Part shown: positions 1 to 7,273 of the stretch, one piece after another
Layout of the letters: each line of letters starts with the position of its first letter
Numbering within the stretch: position 1 is the stretch's first letter
Position numbers and translations under genes: made by a program
DNA from: Phycisphaeraceae bacterium
GTDB lineage: Bacteria > Planctomycetota > Phycisphaerae > Phycisphaerales > Phycisphaeraceae
Reading direction: 5' to 3'
Assembly: GCA_016763955.1 (NCBI GenBank)
Contig: JAESSU010000322.1
Span: 1-13,773, forward strand
Length of the DNA stretch: 13,773 nucleotides
The notes under the pieces: generated by a model
What the model was told of the DNA's origin: nothing
Database searches by the model: none
Seen by the model: only the letters and a program-made list of their open reading frames with translations

Positions 1-501
1 ACCACCCTTGCATACGAGGCGAACAAAACCAACCCCAACTGGATGGGTAGCTATTATGAAATGCCCAATCATTGGATGGTTTCTGAACTTGGGCAAGACA
101 TCCAACAGATCGCCAACCTGCCCCATGTGGACTATATCATTGCGGGTTACACCTCCGGCCAACGTTATGCATCAGTCAAAAAACTCGCTGAAGCGGCAGG
201 TAAAAAATGGGGCTTACAAGTCGAAGTCTCCCGCTACGGTAAAGCACAAGGCATGTCCGTTAAATACATCGAAGATACTTTCAAAAACGCTGTCAATGAT
301 GGCGCATCTTTGATCACATGTTATGCAGGCATGAGCTTTCGGACTGATATGCAAAACCCCTCAAAAGGTTATCTCAAAAACGGCTGGTACTACATGCCCG
401 ACCAAGCTAATACTTGGAAAGAATGTATCCAATGGCTCAAACAAGGCAGAGGGTTAAAACAACCCAACTTCACCCAAAGCTCGACCAGCGACAAAAACTA
501 A
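1..501 (+). CDS. C-terminal part of a probable TIM-barrel glycoside hydrolase (5' truncated)
   Basis: The reading frame is open from base 1 (TTLAYEANKTNPNW...) to the TAA at 499-501, so the gene starts before the window and about 166 residues are visible. An ATG at 43 is only an internal Met. The visible part alternates hydrophobic strands (VDYIIAGY, LQVEVSRYG, ASLITCYAG) with amphipathic helices, as in the second half of a TIM barrel. The Tyr-rich strand followed by a helix (YASVKKLAEAAGKKWG) resembles GH42-like and other clan-A hydrolases, where the 'aelar..G' helix precedes a catalytic strand. The tail after about residue 150 is polar and looks disordered. No catalytic residue can be assigned safely. 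It lies just upstream of other carbohydrate-active genes, which supports the guess. The family is uncertain; a different barrel enzyme is possible. Confidence 0.5.
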   Translation, partial: TTLAYEANKTNPNWMGSYYEMPNHWMVSELGQDIQQIANLPHVDYIIAGYTSGQRYASVKKLAEAAGKKWGLQVEVSRYGKAQGMSVKYIEDTFKNAVNDGASLITCYAGMSFRTDMQNPSKGYLKNGWYYMPDQANTWKECIQWLKQGRGLKQPNFTQSSTSDKN

Positions 502-567
502 AAGTCGATACCATCTAAGGACTAGTGTTTTGTTTGTTTAGACCATTATTTAAGCTGGTTTAGCGGT

Positions 568-1422
568 TTATTTTTCTCTAAAAATCGTGCCATAAAGTTC
601 CGGACGGCGATCTTCATTTAGAAAATCACGCACGGCATGTGGCGGCATACCATGACAACGCTGACGCTGCCAGGGCGTTTTCGGAGCGATCACTGCATGC
701 GTAAAACCTTCATCGTAACCCGCATTAGCAAGGATGCTCCCGTCAGGTCCAATGATGCAACTTGAACCATAAGTAAGGCCAGGCTTGTGAACTTTACTTG
801 GCCTTCTCCCATAGCTTGAACGGATCAAATAAGCCGTGCTATCCATCGCACGCATCCGATTCAAAAGCATGCAGCAATCTTCTTGTTCACTTCTTTGCAA
901 TGACGGGAAGAGAATAATCTGAGCACCCTCCAAAGCCAAAACACGTGCCACCTCAGGAAAATAAATGTCATAACAAATCATCACACCCACACGCCCAAAT
1001 TCTGTGTCTACTGTTTTGATCGCGTCTCCGGGTGTTAAGCCATAATCTTGACGCTCACCAAGTGTTAAATGCGTCTTGTCATAGGTCAAGACTATTTCAC
1101 CTAACGGATTAAATAGATGTGCAGTATTAAACACGCCTTGATCACGATGTTCGATCAAGGGTAGCAAAAGCCAAATGTGATGTTGCTGGCAAACTTTTGA
1201 AGCTATTTCTCGCTGTTTTTGAGCCTTTTTTGCTTCCTCTAAAACCTGCTGAGTCGTCAAACCCATCACATTAAAATATTCAGGCAAGACAACAAGTTGC
1301 GCACCATCAGTGACAGCTTGATCGACCCATTGCCAGGCAGACTCTTGCATCAGAATATTTTCCGCTAGGCTATCAGGGTGAAACGGCTGAATGGTCGCAA
1401 CTTGTAAATTGGAAATGCTCAT
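568..1422 (-). CDS. Carbon-nitrogen hydrolase (nitrilase superfamily amidohydrolase)
   Basis: This 284-residue protein has the nitrilase-superfamily Glu-Lys-Cys triad: E48 in LPEYF, K116 in YDKTHL, and C150 in MICYDIYFPE. A further Glu (E123, LGE) sits where the family's second conserved Glu lies. The family cleaves non-peptide C-N bonds in amides, carbamoyl compounds or nitriles; the closest general pattern is omega-amidase or N-carbamoyl amidohydrolase, but the substrate cannot be read from sequence. There is no signal peptide, so it is probably cytoplasmic. The frame can be extended upstream to 1488, but that would overlap the upstream gene by 67 bases. MSISNLQVATIQ at 1422 is where family N-termini begin, and GGAAAA lies just upstream. 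Its ATG shares one base with the upstream stop (TAATG), so translation is probably coupled to the phosphodiesterase gene. It ends facing the plus-strand gene at 501. Confidence 0.9.
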   Translation of the reverse strand: MSISNLQVATIQPFHPDSLAENILMQESAWQWVDQAVTDGAQLVVLPEYFNVMGLTTQQVLEEAKKAQKQREIASKVCQQHHIWLLLPLIEHRDQGVFNTAHLFNPLGEIVLTYDKTHLTLGERQDYGLTPGDAIKTVDTEFGRVGVMICYDIYFPEVARVLALEGAQIILFPSLQRSEQEDCCMLLNRMRAMDSTAYLIRSSYGRRPSKVHKPGLTYGSSCIIGPDGSILANAGYDEGFTHAVIAPKTPWQRQRCHGMPPHAVRDFLNEDRRPELYGTIFREK

Positions 1423-2144
1423 TATTTTTTTTCCAAACAAGCCAACAGTCGGGCTGGGTAGTTCGTCAAAATGCCATCCACACCACAAGCGATCAATCGC
1501 TTCATCTCATCTTCGTCATCTGCAAAAAATGAATTGACCTTCAAGCCTTGAGCATGAGCCTCCTCAACCAACTGCCTTGTCACGATTGTATTGCGTGGCT
1601 GCAATACTTCACAGGGATGACTTAAAAGAGCAGCCGCCACATAGTCCCCTGCACCTTGTCCGATGAGATTGCACAAACGAATCTGAGGGTCTGCCTTGCG
1701 AACATGCTTTAACAAATTCAAATCCGCGGCTGTAACAAATGCCCAATCATAAATATCACCATCAGTAAAGTATGGGACGAGTGCGTTTGCAATGGCTAAC
1801 GCATCCTCGTCACTTTCTGGATAAGCATGAATATTGAGTCTCGCCTTGCGTGCATAAGCCATGGCCTTAGGGAGCGTCAAAACTTGCTCGCCCTGCCCCG
1901 CATCAAGGCTGCGAATATAATCAAACGTCAATTCCGAAATGGCCCCATTGCCATCCGTCGTACGATCCACGGTCGGATCATGCACGATGACAAAGTTGCC
2001 GTCGCGTGTCCGACGAACATCAAATTCAATCATCTGTGCGCCCACGCCAAGAGCCTCATCGAATGCCGCTGCGGTGTTCTCTGGATGTGTACCACTAGCA
2101 CCGCGATGCGCACAAATAATGGGCAACTTCTTATCTCGATCCAT
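1422..2144 (-). CDS. Glycerophosphodiester phosphodiesterase (GDPD family)
   Basis: This 240-residue enzyme hydrolyses glycerophosphodiesters to glycerol-3-phosphate and an alcohol; length and motifs fit UgpQ-like bacterial GDPDs. It has the HRG...PENT signature (H13, R14, E22), the metal-binding E40-x-D42 pair (IEFDVRRTRDG) and H55 in the VIVHDPTVDRTT segment. The C-terminal part keeps the family pattern 'G.D.i.TN.P' (GVDGILTNYP). The start at 2144 is chosen over 2168 because AGAGGAG lies 6 bases before this ATG, while the longer form adds eight residues with no ribosome site. No signal peptide is visible, so it is likely cytoplasmic and acts on imported glycerophosphodiesters. It is the first gene of a two-gene operon with the amidohydrolase. 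No glycerol-phosphate transporter is seen in the window. Confidence 0.93.
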   Translation of the reverse strand: MDRDKKLPIICAHRGASGTHPENTAAAFDEALGVGAQMIEFDVRRTRDGNFVIVHDPTVDRTTDGNGAISELTFDYIRSLDAGQGEQVLTLPKAMAYARKARLNIHAYPESDEDALAIANALVPYFTDGDIYDWAFVTAADLNLLKHVRKADPQIRLCNLIGQGAGDYVAAALLSHPCEVLQPRNTIVTRQLVEEAHAQGLKVNSFFADDEDEMKRLIACGVDGILTNYPARLLACLEKK

Positions 2145-2200
2145 TGTATTCTCCTCTGAAGTAATCATTGAGCTAGACGGGCTGCGTCCCTCTTGGGCAT

Positions 2201-2230
2201 ACTTTAGGAAGGAAACAGGGGCGATGTCAA
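2201..2230 (-). promoter_or_regulatory. Predicted sigma70 promoter of the phosphodiesterase-amidohydrolase operon
   Basis: Read on the minus strand, a perfect TTGACA (2225-2230) is followed after 18 bases by TAAAGT (2201-2206, 4 of 6 to TATAAT). It lies about 60 bases upstream of the chosen ATG at 2144, giving a 5' leader of roughly 50 bases. Inferred from consensus only. Confidence 0.5.
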
Positions 2231-2251
2231 GGAAGTAAAGATTTCTGATTG

Positions 2252-2317
2252 AACTTCTACAAGAATATTATTCAATTTTCATTAACCCATTAAATTCAAC
2301 TTCTTACAAGTATTATT
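2252..2317 (+). repeat. Pair of imperfect ~20-bp direct repeats between divergent promoters
   Basis: Copy 1 (2252-2272) and copy 2 (2298-2317) share the pattern AACTTCT(T)ACAAG-TATTATT with one insertion and one 2-base gap. They are about 46 bases apart, upstream of both the minus-strand phosphodiesterase promoter and the plus-strand lacI promoter. They could be binding sites for a regulator, or chance similarity in an AT-rich spacer. Confidence 0.4.
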
Positions 2318-2345
2318 TCATGTTTATGAGACAAAATCAAGAATT

Positions 2346-2397
2346 AGGTTGACCGGTAAACTTAATCCGCCTACAGTTAAGTCGCCGGTAATAACCT
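2346..2397. promoter_or_regulatory. Long interrupted inverted repeat, candidate LacI-family operator
   Basis: Left arm: AGGTT-g-ACCGG-taa-ACTTAA (2346-2365). Right arm read in reverse complement: AGGTT-att-ACCGG-cg-ACTTAA (2377-2397). Three blocks of 5-6 bases match in the same order on both arms, with short unequal spacers and an 11-base centre. The element covers the predicted lacI promoter, as expected for an autoregulatory operator of a LacI-type repressor. The ACCGG half-sites fit the CG-centred sites common in this family. Binding by the adjacent regulator is inferred. Confidence 0.55.
2349..2377 (+). promoter_or_regulatory. Predicted sigma70 promoter of the lacI-pseudopilin-hydrolase run
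   Basis: TTGACC (2349-2354, 5 of 6 to the -35 consensus) and TACAGT (2372-2377, 4 of 6 to the -10) are 17 bases apart. Transcription would start near 2384, about 45 bases before the lacI ATG. Both hexamers lie within the inverted repeat, so repressor binding would block the promoter. Confidence 0.5.
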
Positions 2398-2427
2398 CTT
2401 TTCTTTAATTGACTGAAAGTTCAATTC

Positions 2428-3414
2428 ATGGTGGTCACGCTTGATGATATAGCAAGTCACATCGGAGTCACTAAAACAACGGTGTCTCTGGTGCTCAACA
2501 GTCGTGGGGGCAAGACACGTATTTCTCAAACCACCACGGATCGGATTCGTCAAGCTGCCAAAGACCTTGACTATCGTCCCTCGTTTTCTGCCCAGGCATT
2601 GACCAAAGGGAAAACTTCTTCATTTGGTTTTATTTGTGGCGCGATTGACAGTCCGTTTCTCGCGGAGATGACCGCCCTTGCGTTACGTGAAGCAAAGCAA
2701 CGCAACCATCACTTACTACTGGCAGCCACACAATGGGAAACCAAATCTGAACTCGAAGCGTTTGAACTGCTGCTTGCTCGGGGCGTGGATGGCATCATGA
2801 TGTTTTCCAGTGCAATCACACCGGACTCGGATCAATATCGCTACATCCATAGCCACCAATTCCCCACTGTGATTATGGATCAAATAAGTGGCGACCTGCC
2901 TATGATTTTCGAAGATTTTTTGCCGGGCATGATGCAGGCTGTCGAACATTTAAAAGACCGTGGGTGTCGTAGTGTCGGCTATGTCGGTCACTGGCCTGCG
3001 AGTCGTCTAAAATTCCCCTGCTTTGAACAAGCTTGTAAGCATCACAACTTAAAAGCCAGTTCATGGCCCTGTGAAGTTGATCCTGACCTAATCCTAGAAT
3101 CAGGCCGAGCATTTGCACGCAATCCAGATCGCCCCGATGCCGTGATTGTCGTCTCAGATATGGCAGCCATTATTTTCATGCAAGGATTAACTGAGGAAGG
3201 CTTACGCGTTCCTGAAGATGTCGCAGTGATTGGATCAGATGACATTCGGATGGCCCGATTTATGAATCCGCCTCTGACCACCATCATCCGAGACCGCACG
3301 ACGATGGTGACCCAAGCGCTGGACTGGCTGATCCAAATGACTGATCAGAAAAAATTATTGCTCGGCAAAGAATGCTGTTTACCCACAAAGCTTGTGATCC
3401 GAAAAAGTACGTAA
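2428..3414 (+). CDS. LacI/GalR-family transcriptional regulator
   Basis: This 328-residue repressor has the standard order of the family. An N-terminal helix-turn-helix (residues 4-24, TLDDIASHIGVTKTTVSLVLN) and hinge (about 50-60, YRPSFSAQALTKGKT) are followed by a periplasmic-binding-like effector domain (about 65-325), including GVDGIMMF (119-126), RSVGYVGH (181-188) and VAVIGSDDI (265-273). It ends in the usual LVIRKST. Family members bind DNA as dimers and release it on binding a sugar. The ATG at 2428 gives the canonical N-terminus with the helix starting at residue 4; only a weak purine stretch (GAAAG) precedes it. It is first in a same-strand run with a pseudopilin-like gene 81 bases later, a putative hydrolase and a sulfatase, so it probably controls these and itself through the inverted repeat at 2346-2397. 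Its effector is unknown. Confidence 0.93.
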   Translation: MVVTLDDIASHIGVTKTTVSLVLNSRGGKTRISQTTTDRIRQAAKDLDYRPSFSAQALTKGKTSSFGFICGAIDSPFLAEMTALALREAKQRNHHLLLAATQWETKSELEAFELLLARGVDGIMMFSSAITPDSDQYRYIHSHQFPTVIMDQISGDLPMIFEDFLPGMMQAVEHLKDRGCRSVGYVGHWPASRLKFPCFEQACKHHNLKASSWPCEVDPDLILESGRAFARNPDRPDAVIVVSDMAAIIFMQGLTEEGLRVPEDVAVIGSDDIRMARFMNPPLTTIIRDRTTMVTQALDWLIQMTDQKKLLLGKECCLPTKLVIRKST

Positions 3415-3495
3415 TACAACCCCTTTCAAACTATCAACCACGCCATATCGACATTTAAAAATAGAACCAAAAAATCTATGCAAGGAAAACATGAC

Positions 3496-4227
3496 ATGCT
3501 AAAACTTCAAAAAACCAATACAGTCCCTCAGCCAATGACAGGGTTCACACTGATCGAACTTTTAGTTGTCATTTCAATCATCTCTTTGTTAATCGCGATC
3601 CTGCTGCCAGCGTTAGGTCAAGCACGAGCCAGCGGACGGAAAATTCTGTGCGCAACAAATCTCAGACAAGTTTCTCTCACACAGTTTCTTTACATGGATG
3701 ATCATAAAGGTTGGGTCATGGCAGGTTATGAAAACGTAGCAGGCTTAACAGAAATCCAAATGCCTTGGTTCCGACGACTTTGGCTTTCGGGTTATCTATC
3801 CCCGCCTACTAGCTACATGGGGCCCTCTAGTGGCGCTCTAACTAAAGCAGCCTCCCCCATTAAATGTCCTGATACTTTTAATTACTCTGACACCCAAATG
3901 CTCGCGTTTTGGAATTACAACAGCTCGTACGCCTACAACAAACGATGGGACGCAGCCAATTCAAACTTTGCATTTAATTACCAAGCGTCCTACAACTTCT
4001 TGGAACTCAGCCAGCCCAGTGATTTGGTCGCTTTTATCGACCACAACCTTGTGGAAGATGCAGGCAACACCTCCACTTCAATTCTCTCAAACCCGCCAAA
4101 ACATGTGGACCCCCGTCATCTAGAAAGTGCCAACTGGGTCGCATGGGACAACCATGTCGAGACCATCACCTTAGATCAAATGCCCGCTAACGGAGACTGG
4201 CAAAAAAGACATATCTGGAAACATTAA
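3496..4227 (+). CDS. Pseudopilin-like protein with prepilin leader and H-x9-D motif
   Basis: From Met at 3496 this is 243 residues. The start is preferred over the in-frame ATG at 3478 because AAGGAAAA (3482-3489) precedes it at correct spacing, while nothing does so for the upstream ATG. A short basic/polar leader ends in G16, followed by F17-TLIELLVVI with E21 at mature position +5. This is the class III prepilin signal cut and methylated by PilD-type peptidase. A hydrophobic helix of about 20 residues ends in LLPALGQAR. The rest is a globular domain rich in aromatic residues. Near the C-terminus [12 protein letters not shown] matches the H-x9-D motif of planctomycete pseudopilin-like proteins, with Asn in place of Gly. 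The function of this family is not established. It lies 54 bases upstream of a secreted putative hydrolase, a pairing repeated at 9663-12082. Confidence 0.88.
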   Translation: MLKLQKTNTVPQPMTGFTLIELLVVISIISLLIAILLPALGQARASGRKILCATNLRQVSLTQFLYMDDHKGWVMAGYENVAGLTEIQMPWFRRLWLSGYLSPPTSYMGPSSGALTKAASPIKCPDTFNYSDTQMLAFWNYNSSYAYNKRWDAANSNFAFNYQASYNFLELSQPSDLVAFIDHNLVEDAGNTSTSILSNPPKHVDPRHLESANWVAWDNHVETITLDQMPANGDWQKRHIWKH

Positions 4228-4281
4228 CCCCATCACTCTGACCGCCCATACTATAAACCCAACCCAAAAGGTCTTCTGCAT

Positions 4282-5505
4282 ATGAACCTTCACAATTTGA
4301 ATCGCTGTTTGTTTCTCCTAAGCTACTGCGGCCTTGTCTTAGGACTCCTAAGTACAACTGCATGTGCAAACGAACAACTCCAAAAAGTCTCCACAAGTCA
4401 AACAAAGCAACAGCCGACCGCCAGCCGATCACAGCATCCCCAACTCTGGCAAGGTATTTACGCACTCACCAACCAGCCTTACCCCGTTCGATTCGATGGC
4501 CAGACGGTCGATCTACTTAACACCCCCGGCTCAGCAGGTGTGACGTATTATGACACGTGGCGAAAATGTGAACCGACCCAAAGGCAATGGAACATCAGGC
4601 ATTATGAAAACTGGTTTGCTCAAGCACGTAAAGCTGATCGCAAATTAAACATTGCTTTACTGGCAGGCAGTCACGTCCCTGATTGGGCTTTGGATGAATC
4701 AAAAAGTCCGCCTTATCAATACATGCATATCAAAACAGATAGTGTCCGACGCAACTACTTGCCATGGACAATCGAAAACGGGCATCGCGTTTTAAACGAG
4801 CCTATGCTCAAAATTTGGCGAAAGTCTGTTGAAGGATTTTCAGAAAAAATTCGCAGTCAACCGGAATTTAAAAAGACCCTCGGCTATATTGCCATCACCG
4901 GCGGCCCGTACTCCAATGGTCTGGAAATCATGTGGGGTGTCAACAAAATGGCAGACGGCTCAACCTTTGCATGGGGGCCAAAAGAAGATCAATTTTTGAT
5001 CACCTACTGGCAACGCTGCGTCGATATTTTCATGGACGTTTTTCCTGATGTGCCTTTAGGATTGGCCTTCACCGATGTCTACGGCCGCAAGACAAATGGC
5101 ACACACCGTCGATCCACAAAAGTCCCCAAAGCAATTGTGAACTATGCCGTCCAACAAGCCACACAGAAAAAAGTACAACTCATCGCTCAAGGTTTTTGGA
5201 TTGGGGCAGGAGCTGGCGACAAACACTGGGCACTAAAACATCCAGGTGATAACCTCGTAAGAACGCAGTCCCTCGACTATCCCCTCCTAAAAGAAACACA
5301 CTCACTGCAAAAAGCACTTCTGTCCTACCGTCAAAATGCAACCATCGCCTACCAAGGCCCCATGGGTACTTCCACAGCAGCCTATCTCACGCAGATGATC
5401 AAATTCGCCCGTGAACATGATGCATTATTCCTAGAGCTCTGGCATCATGATTTTGCCGAGCCTAAGTATCTACCACTCATCAAGGAAAACGGGATTAAAC
5501 CTTGA
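4282..5505 (+). CDS. Secreted putative glycoside hydrolase (GH42-like TIM barrel, unassigned)
   Basis: This 407-residue protein begins with an export signal: hydrophobic stretch 9-27, then A27-C28-A29, a plausible signal peptidase I site. C28 lacks Leu/Val/Ile at -3, so a lipoprotein is less likely. A polar linker (30-50) leads to a barrel-like domain. GVTYYDTWRKCEPTQRQWNI (86-105) resembles the clan-A strand-helix 'W..vEP..G.wn...' of GH42-type enzymes. Further strands are LNIALLAGS (122-130), GYIAITGG (201-208), LGLAFTDV (259-266), IAQGFWIG (301-308), and ALFLELWHH (381-389). E215 and E385 sit near the ends of the fourth and last strands and are candidates for the catalytic acids, but this is a guess. 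AAAAGG precedes the ATG by 10 bases. It follows the pseudopilin-like gene closely and probably shares its transcript. A non-catalytic or novel-family barrel is possible. Confidence 0.65.
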   Translation: MNLHNLNRCLFLLSYCGLVLGLLSTTACANEQLQKVSTSQTKQQPTASRSQHPQLWQGIYALTNQPYPVRFDGQTVDLLNTPGSAGVTYYDTWRKCEPTQRQWNIRHYENWFAQARKADRKLNIALLAGSHVPDWALDESKSPPYQYMHIKTDSVRRNYLPWTIENGHRVLNEPMLKIWRKSVEGFSEKIRSQPEFKKTLGYIAITGGPYSNGLEIMWGVNKMADGSTFAWGPKEDQFLITYWQRCVDIFMDVFPDVPLGLAFTDVYGRKTNGTHRRSTKVPKAIVNYAVQQATQKKVQLIAQGFWIGAGAGDKHWALKHPGDNLVRTQSLDYPLLKETHSLQKALLSYRQNATIAYQGPMGTSTAAYLTQMIKFAREHDALFLELWHHDFAEPKYLPLIKENGIKP

Positions 5506-5640
5506 TGATCAAACACGTAAACGAGCCACCCTCTAAACGAGGTCTCGAAACTAAAACTTTTTACAGCATTATCTGCCACCCCACCCCGCCCCCGCAGGAA
5601 TTGACTGCGTCACTTCCAGCGGCTTTTGCCTAAAAAAAAC

Positions 5641-5673
5641 GGGGGAAGCCGGGGGAAGCCGGGGGAAGCTGGG
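5641..5673 (+). repeat. Triple 10-bp G-rich tandem repeat; G-quadruplex-capable motif
   Basis: The unit GGGGGAAGCC occurs three times head to tail (third copy ends in T), followed by GGG. The plus strand therefore has four G-runs of at least three separated by 5-base loops, matching the standard quadruplex pattern. It lies 82 bases upstream of the sulfatase ATG and about 135 bases after the hydrolase stop, in the 249-base spacer 5506-5754. A C-rich stretch (5581-5593) lies nearby. Otherwise the spacer holds only a weak AAAGG/CCTTT inverted repeat (5708-5725); no clear promoter was found. Confidence 0.75.
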
Positions 5674-5754
5674 CAATGGATCATTCAAAGCGGGAAGTCA
5701 TTTCGTAAAAGGCTCTAAAACCTTTCGCCTTATTTAAAGTACAATGAAGAGATT

Positions 5755-7188
5755 ATGAGTACCCAACCCAATATCATTTTGATCCTCACCGATGACCATG
5801 GCGCCTGGGCTTTGGGCTGCTATGGTAATACAGAATTACAAACCCCAGCGATGGATCGACTCGCTGCACAAGGTGTTCGATTCACCAATGCACTAACGCC
5901 AAGCCCGGTGTGTTCACCTGCTAGAGCTTGCCTGCTCACCGGCCGGACTCCATCACAAGTGGGCATCCATGACTGGCTTCAAGAAGCACATGAAGAAATT
6001 GCGAATCACAATTGGCTTGCTGATGAAATCACACTGCCACAGATCCTTGGCAAAGCAGGTTACTACTGTGCTTTAAGTGGCAAATGGCACTTAGGCGGTT
6101 CACACCAAACGCCCCCGGGCTTTGATGATACCTTCGGACTACCCGGTTCCCAAGGCGCACACAACACGCCTTACACCTATGTCCTAAACAACGAACCTTT
6201 AGAATTACAAGGCAATAAAAGTCAGCACATCACCGACCATGCAATTGATTTTTTAAAGCAAGCCCCGCAAGACAAACCTTTTTTCTTAAACGTGGGTTAC
6301 ATTGCCACGCATTCACCCTATGAAGCGAAAACGCACGATCCGAAAATGACCGAGCTTTACGACGAAGCTACCTTTGCAGACATCCCCCCCTATCATCCCC
6401 ATCCCTGGCATCAAAATGAAGGACTCCAAGGCGGTCACAATGCAAGCCCTCAGGACGTTCGATCACGCTATCAAGGATACTATGCAGCAGTCACGGAAAT
6501 TGACCAAAATCTCCAACGTATCATCGACCACCTCGAACAAACAAATCAACTCGACAACACCATCATCATCTACACCAGCGACCACGGCTGCGCTTTAGGT
6601 CATCAAGGATTCTGGGGCAAAGGTAATTCCACTCGTCCATTAAATATGCACGAAGTCTCCCTTAAAGTACCTCTACTAATCCGACATCCAAAAAGCATTG
6701 CAACTGGCCATGTCGAAGATCGGGCGGTGGATCATTACGATACTTTCAAAGCCATCTGCCAATGGGCCGGTGCTGATCTATCTACGAATGAATATGCAGA
6801 CCGTGCCTATCCCGGAACATCCTATGCGCCAATGATTCAGCCCACCCCAGACCCATCATTTGAGTGGGATCAAACCAAGTATGGCGAATATGGTGATCTG
6901 CGTATGATTCGCACGCCCCAGTATAAATACGTCAAACGCTATCCCACCGGCCCCTATGATTTATTCAATCTAAAAGAAGATGCTAACGAAACACTTAATC
7001 ATGCAGGCTGGGCCCATGAAGCAGACATGCAGCAGCAGCTCGACACGCAATTAACCCAATGGTATCGCCAACACGAAACCGCCCAACACACAGGCTTAAA
7101 AGTGAAACAAGCCCGTCAACACAATCACGGCTGTGAAGCATGGCGCGATGGCAGACGAGAAGCCCGCGGCCTACAAGTCTACGATTAA
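5755..7188 (+). CDS. Sulfatase, arylsulfatase family (Cys-type, S1)
   Basis: This 477-residue member of the formylglycine-dependent sulfatases removes sulfate esters, probably from a glycan. Residue C53 lies in C-S-P-A-R-x4-T-G (53-63), the signature in which Cys is oxidised to formylglycine by a maturation enzyme. Metal and substrate residues are visible in place: D13-D14 (LTDDHG), R57, K110 and H112 (GKWHLGG), H186 (ATHSPYE), D276-H277 (YTSDHG), and K289 (WGKG). The C-terminal part has the usual 'R.IRTPQYKYVKRY...YDLFNLKED..E..N' module (about 384-418). Length is normal. No signal peptide is seen: the catalytic strand starts at residue 6, so the protein appears cytoplasmic unless it starts further upstream. 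Only a weak GAAGAG precedes the ATG. It follows the LacI-pseudopilin-hydrolase run on the same strand and may act on desulfating imported oligosaccharides. Confidence 0.95.
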   Translation: MSTQPNIILILTDDHGAWALGCYGNTELQTPAMDRLAAQGVRFTNALTPSPVCSPARACLLTGRTPSQVGIHDWLQEAHEEIANHNWLADEITLPQILGKAGYYCALSGKWHLGGSHQTPPGFDDTFGLPGSQGAHNTPYTYVLNNEPLELQGNKSQHITDHAIDFLKQAPQDKPFFLNVGYIATHSPYEAKTHDPKMTELYDEATFADIPPYHPHPWHQNEGLQGGHNASPQDVRSRYQGYYAAVTEIDQNLQRIIDHLEQTNQLDNTIIIYTSDHGCALGHQGFWGKGNSTRPLNMHEVSLKVPLLIRHPKSIATGHVEDRAVDHYDTFKAICQWAGADLSTNEYADRAYPGTSYAPMIQPTPDPSFEWDQTKYGEYGDLRMIRTPQYKYVKRYPTGPYDLFNLKEDANETLNHAGWAHEADMQQQLDTQLTQWYRQHETAQHTGLKVKQARQHNHGCEAWRDGRREARGLQVYD

Positions 7189-7190
7189 TC

Positions 7191-7268
7191 CCCCCCGGAA
7201 GTTCCCCCCGAGATAAAGAGCGTGATTGGCAACATTAAAACACACCGCCCCCCCGGTCCCCGGAAGTT
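7191..7268 (+). repeat. C-tract spacer with 11-bp direct repeat after the sulfatase gene
   Basis: CCCCGGAAGTT occurs at 7193-7203 and 7258-7268. The interval contains several C-runs of 6-7 bases (7190s, 7204-7209, 7247-7254). The second copy runs into seven Ts. No clean stem-loop terminator was found. The complementary strand resembles the G-rich repeat upstream of the sulfatase (5641-5673) in having CGGGGG blocks about ten bases apart. Confidence 0.5.
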
Positions 7269-7273
7269 TTTTT

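Noticed and set aside
502..567. Terminator between the convergent genes at the left end
   Set aside because: The short spacer is T-rich but I found no stable stem-loop.
1827..2238. Plus-strand frames opposite the phosphodiesterase gene
   Set aside because: They are antisense shadows of a gene with clear GDPD motifs, with no ribosome sites or recognisable domains.
4345..4372. Lipobox in the secreted barrel protein (TTAC)
   Set aside because: The -3 position is Thr rather than Leu, Val or Ile, and an A-C-A signal peptidase I site immediately follows, so simple secretion is preferred.
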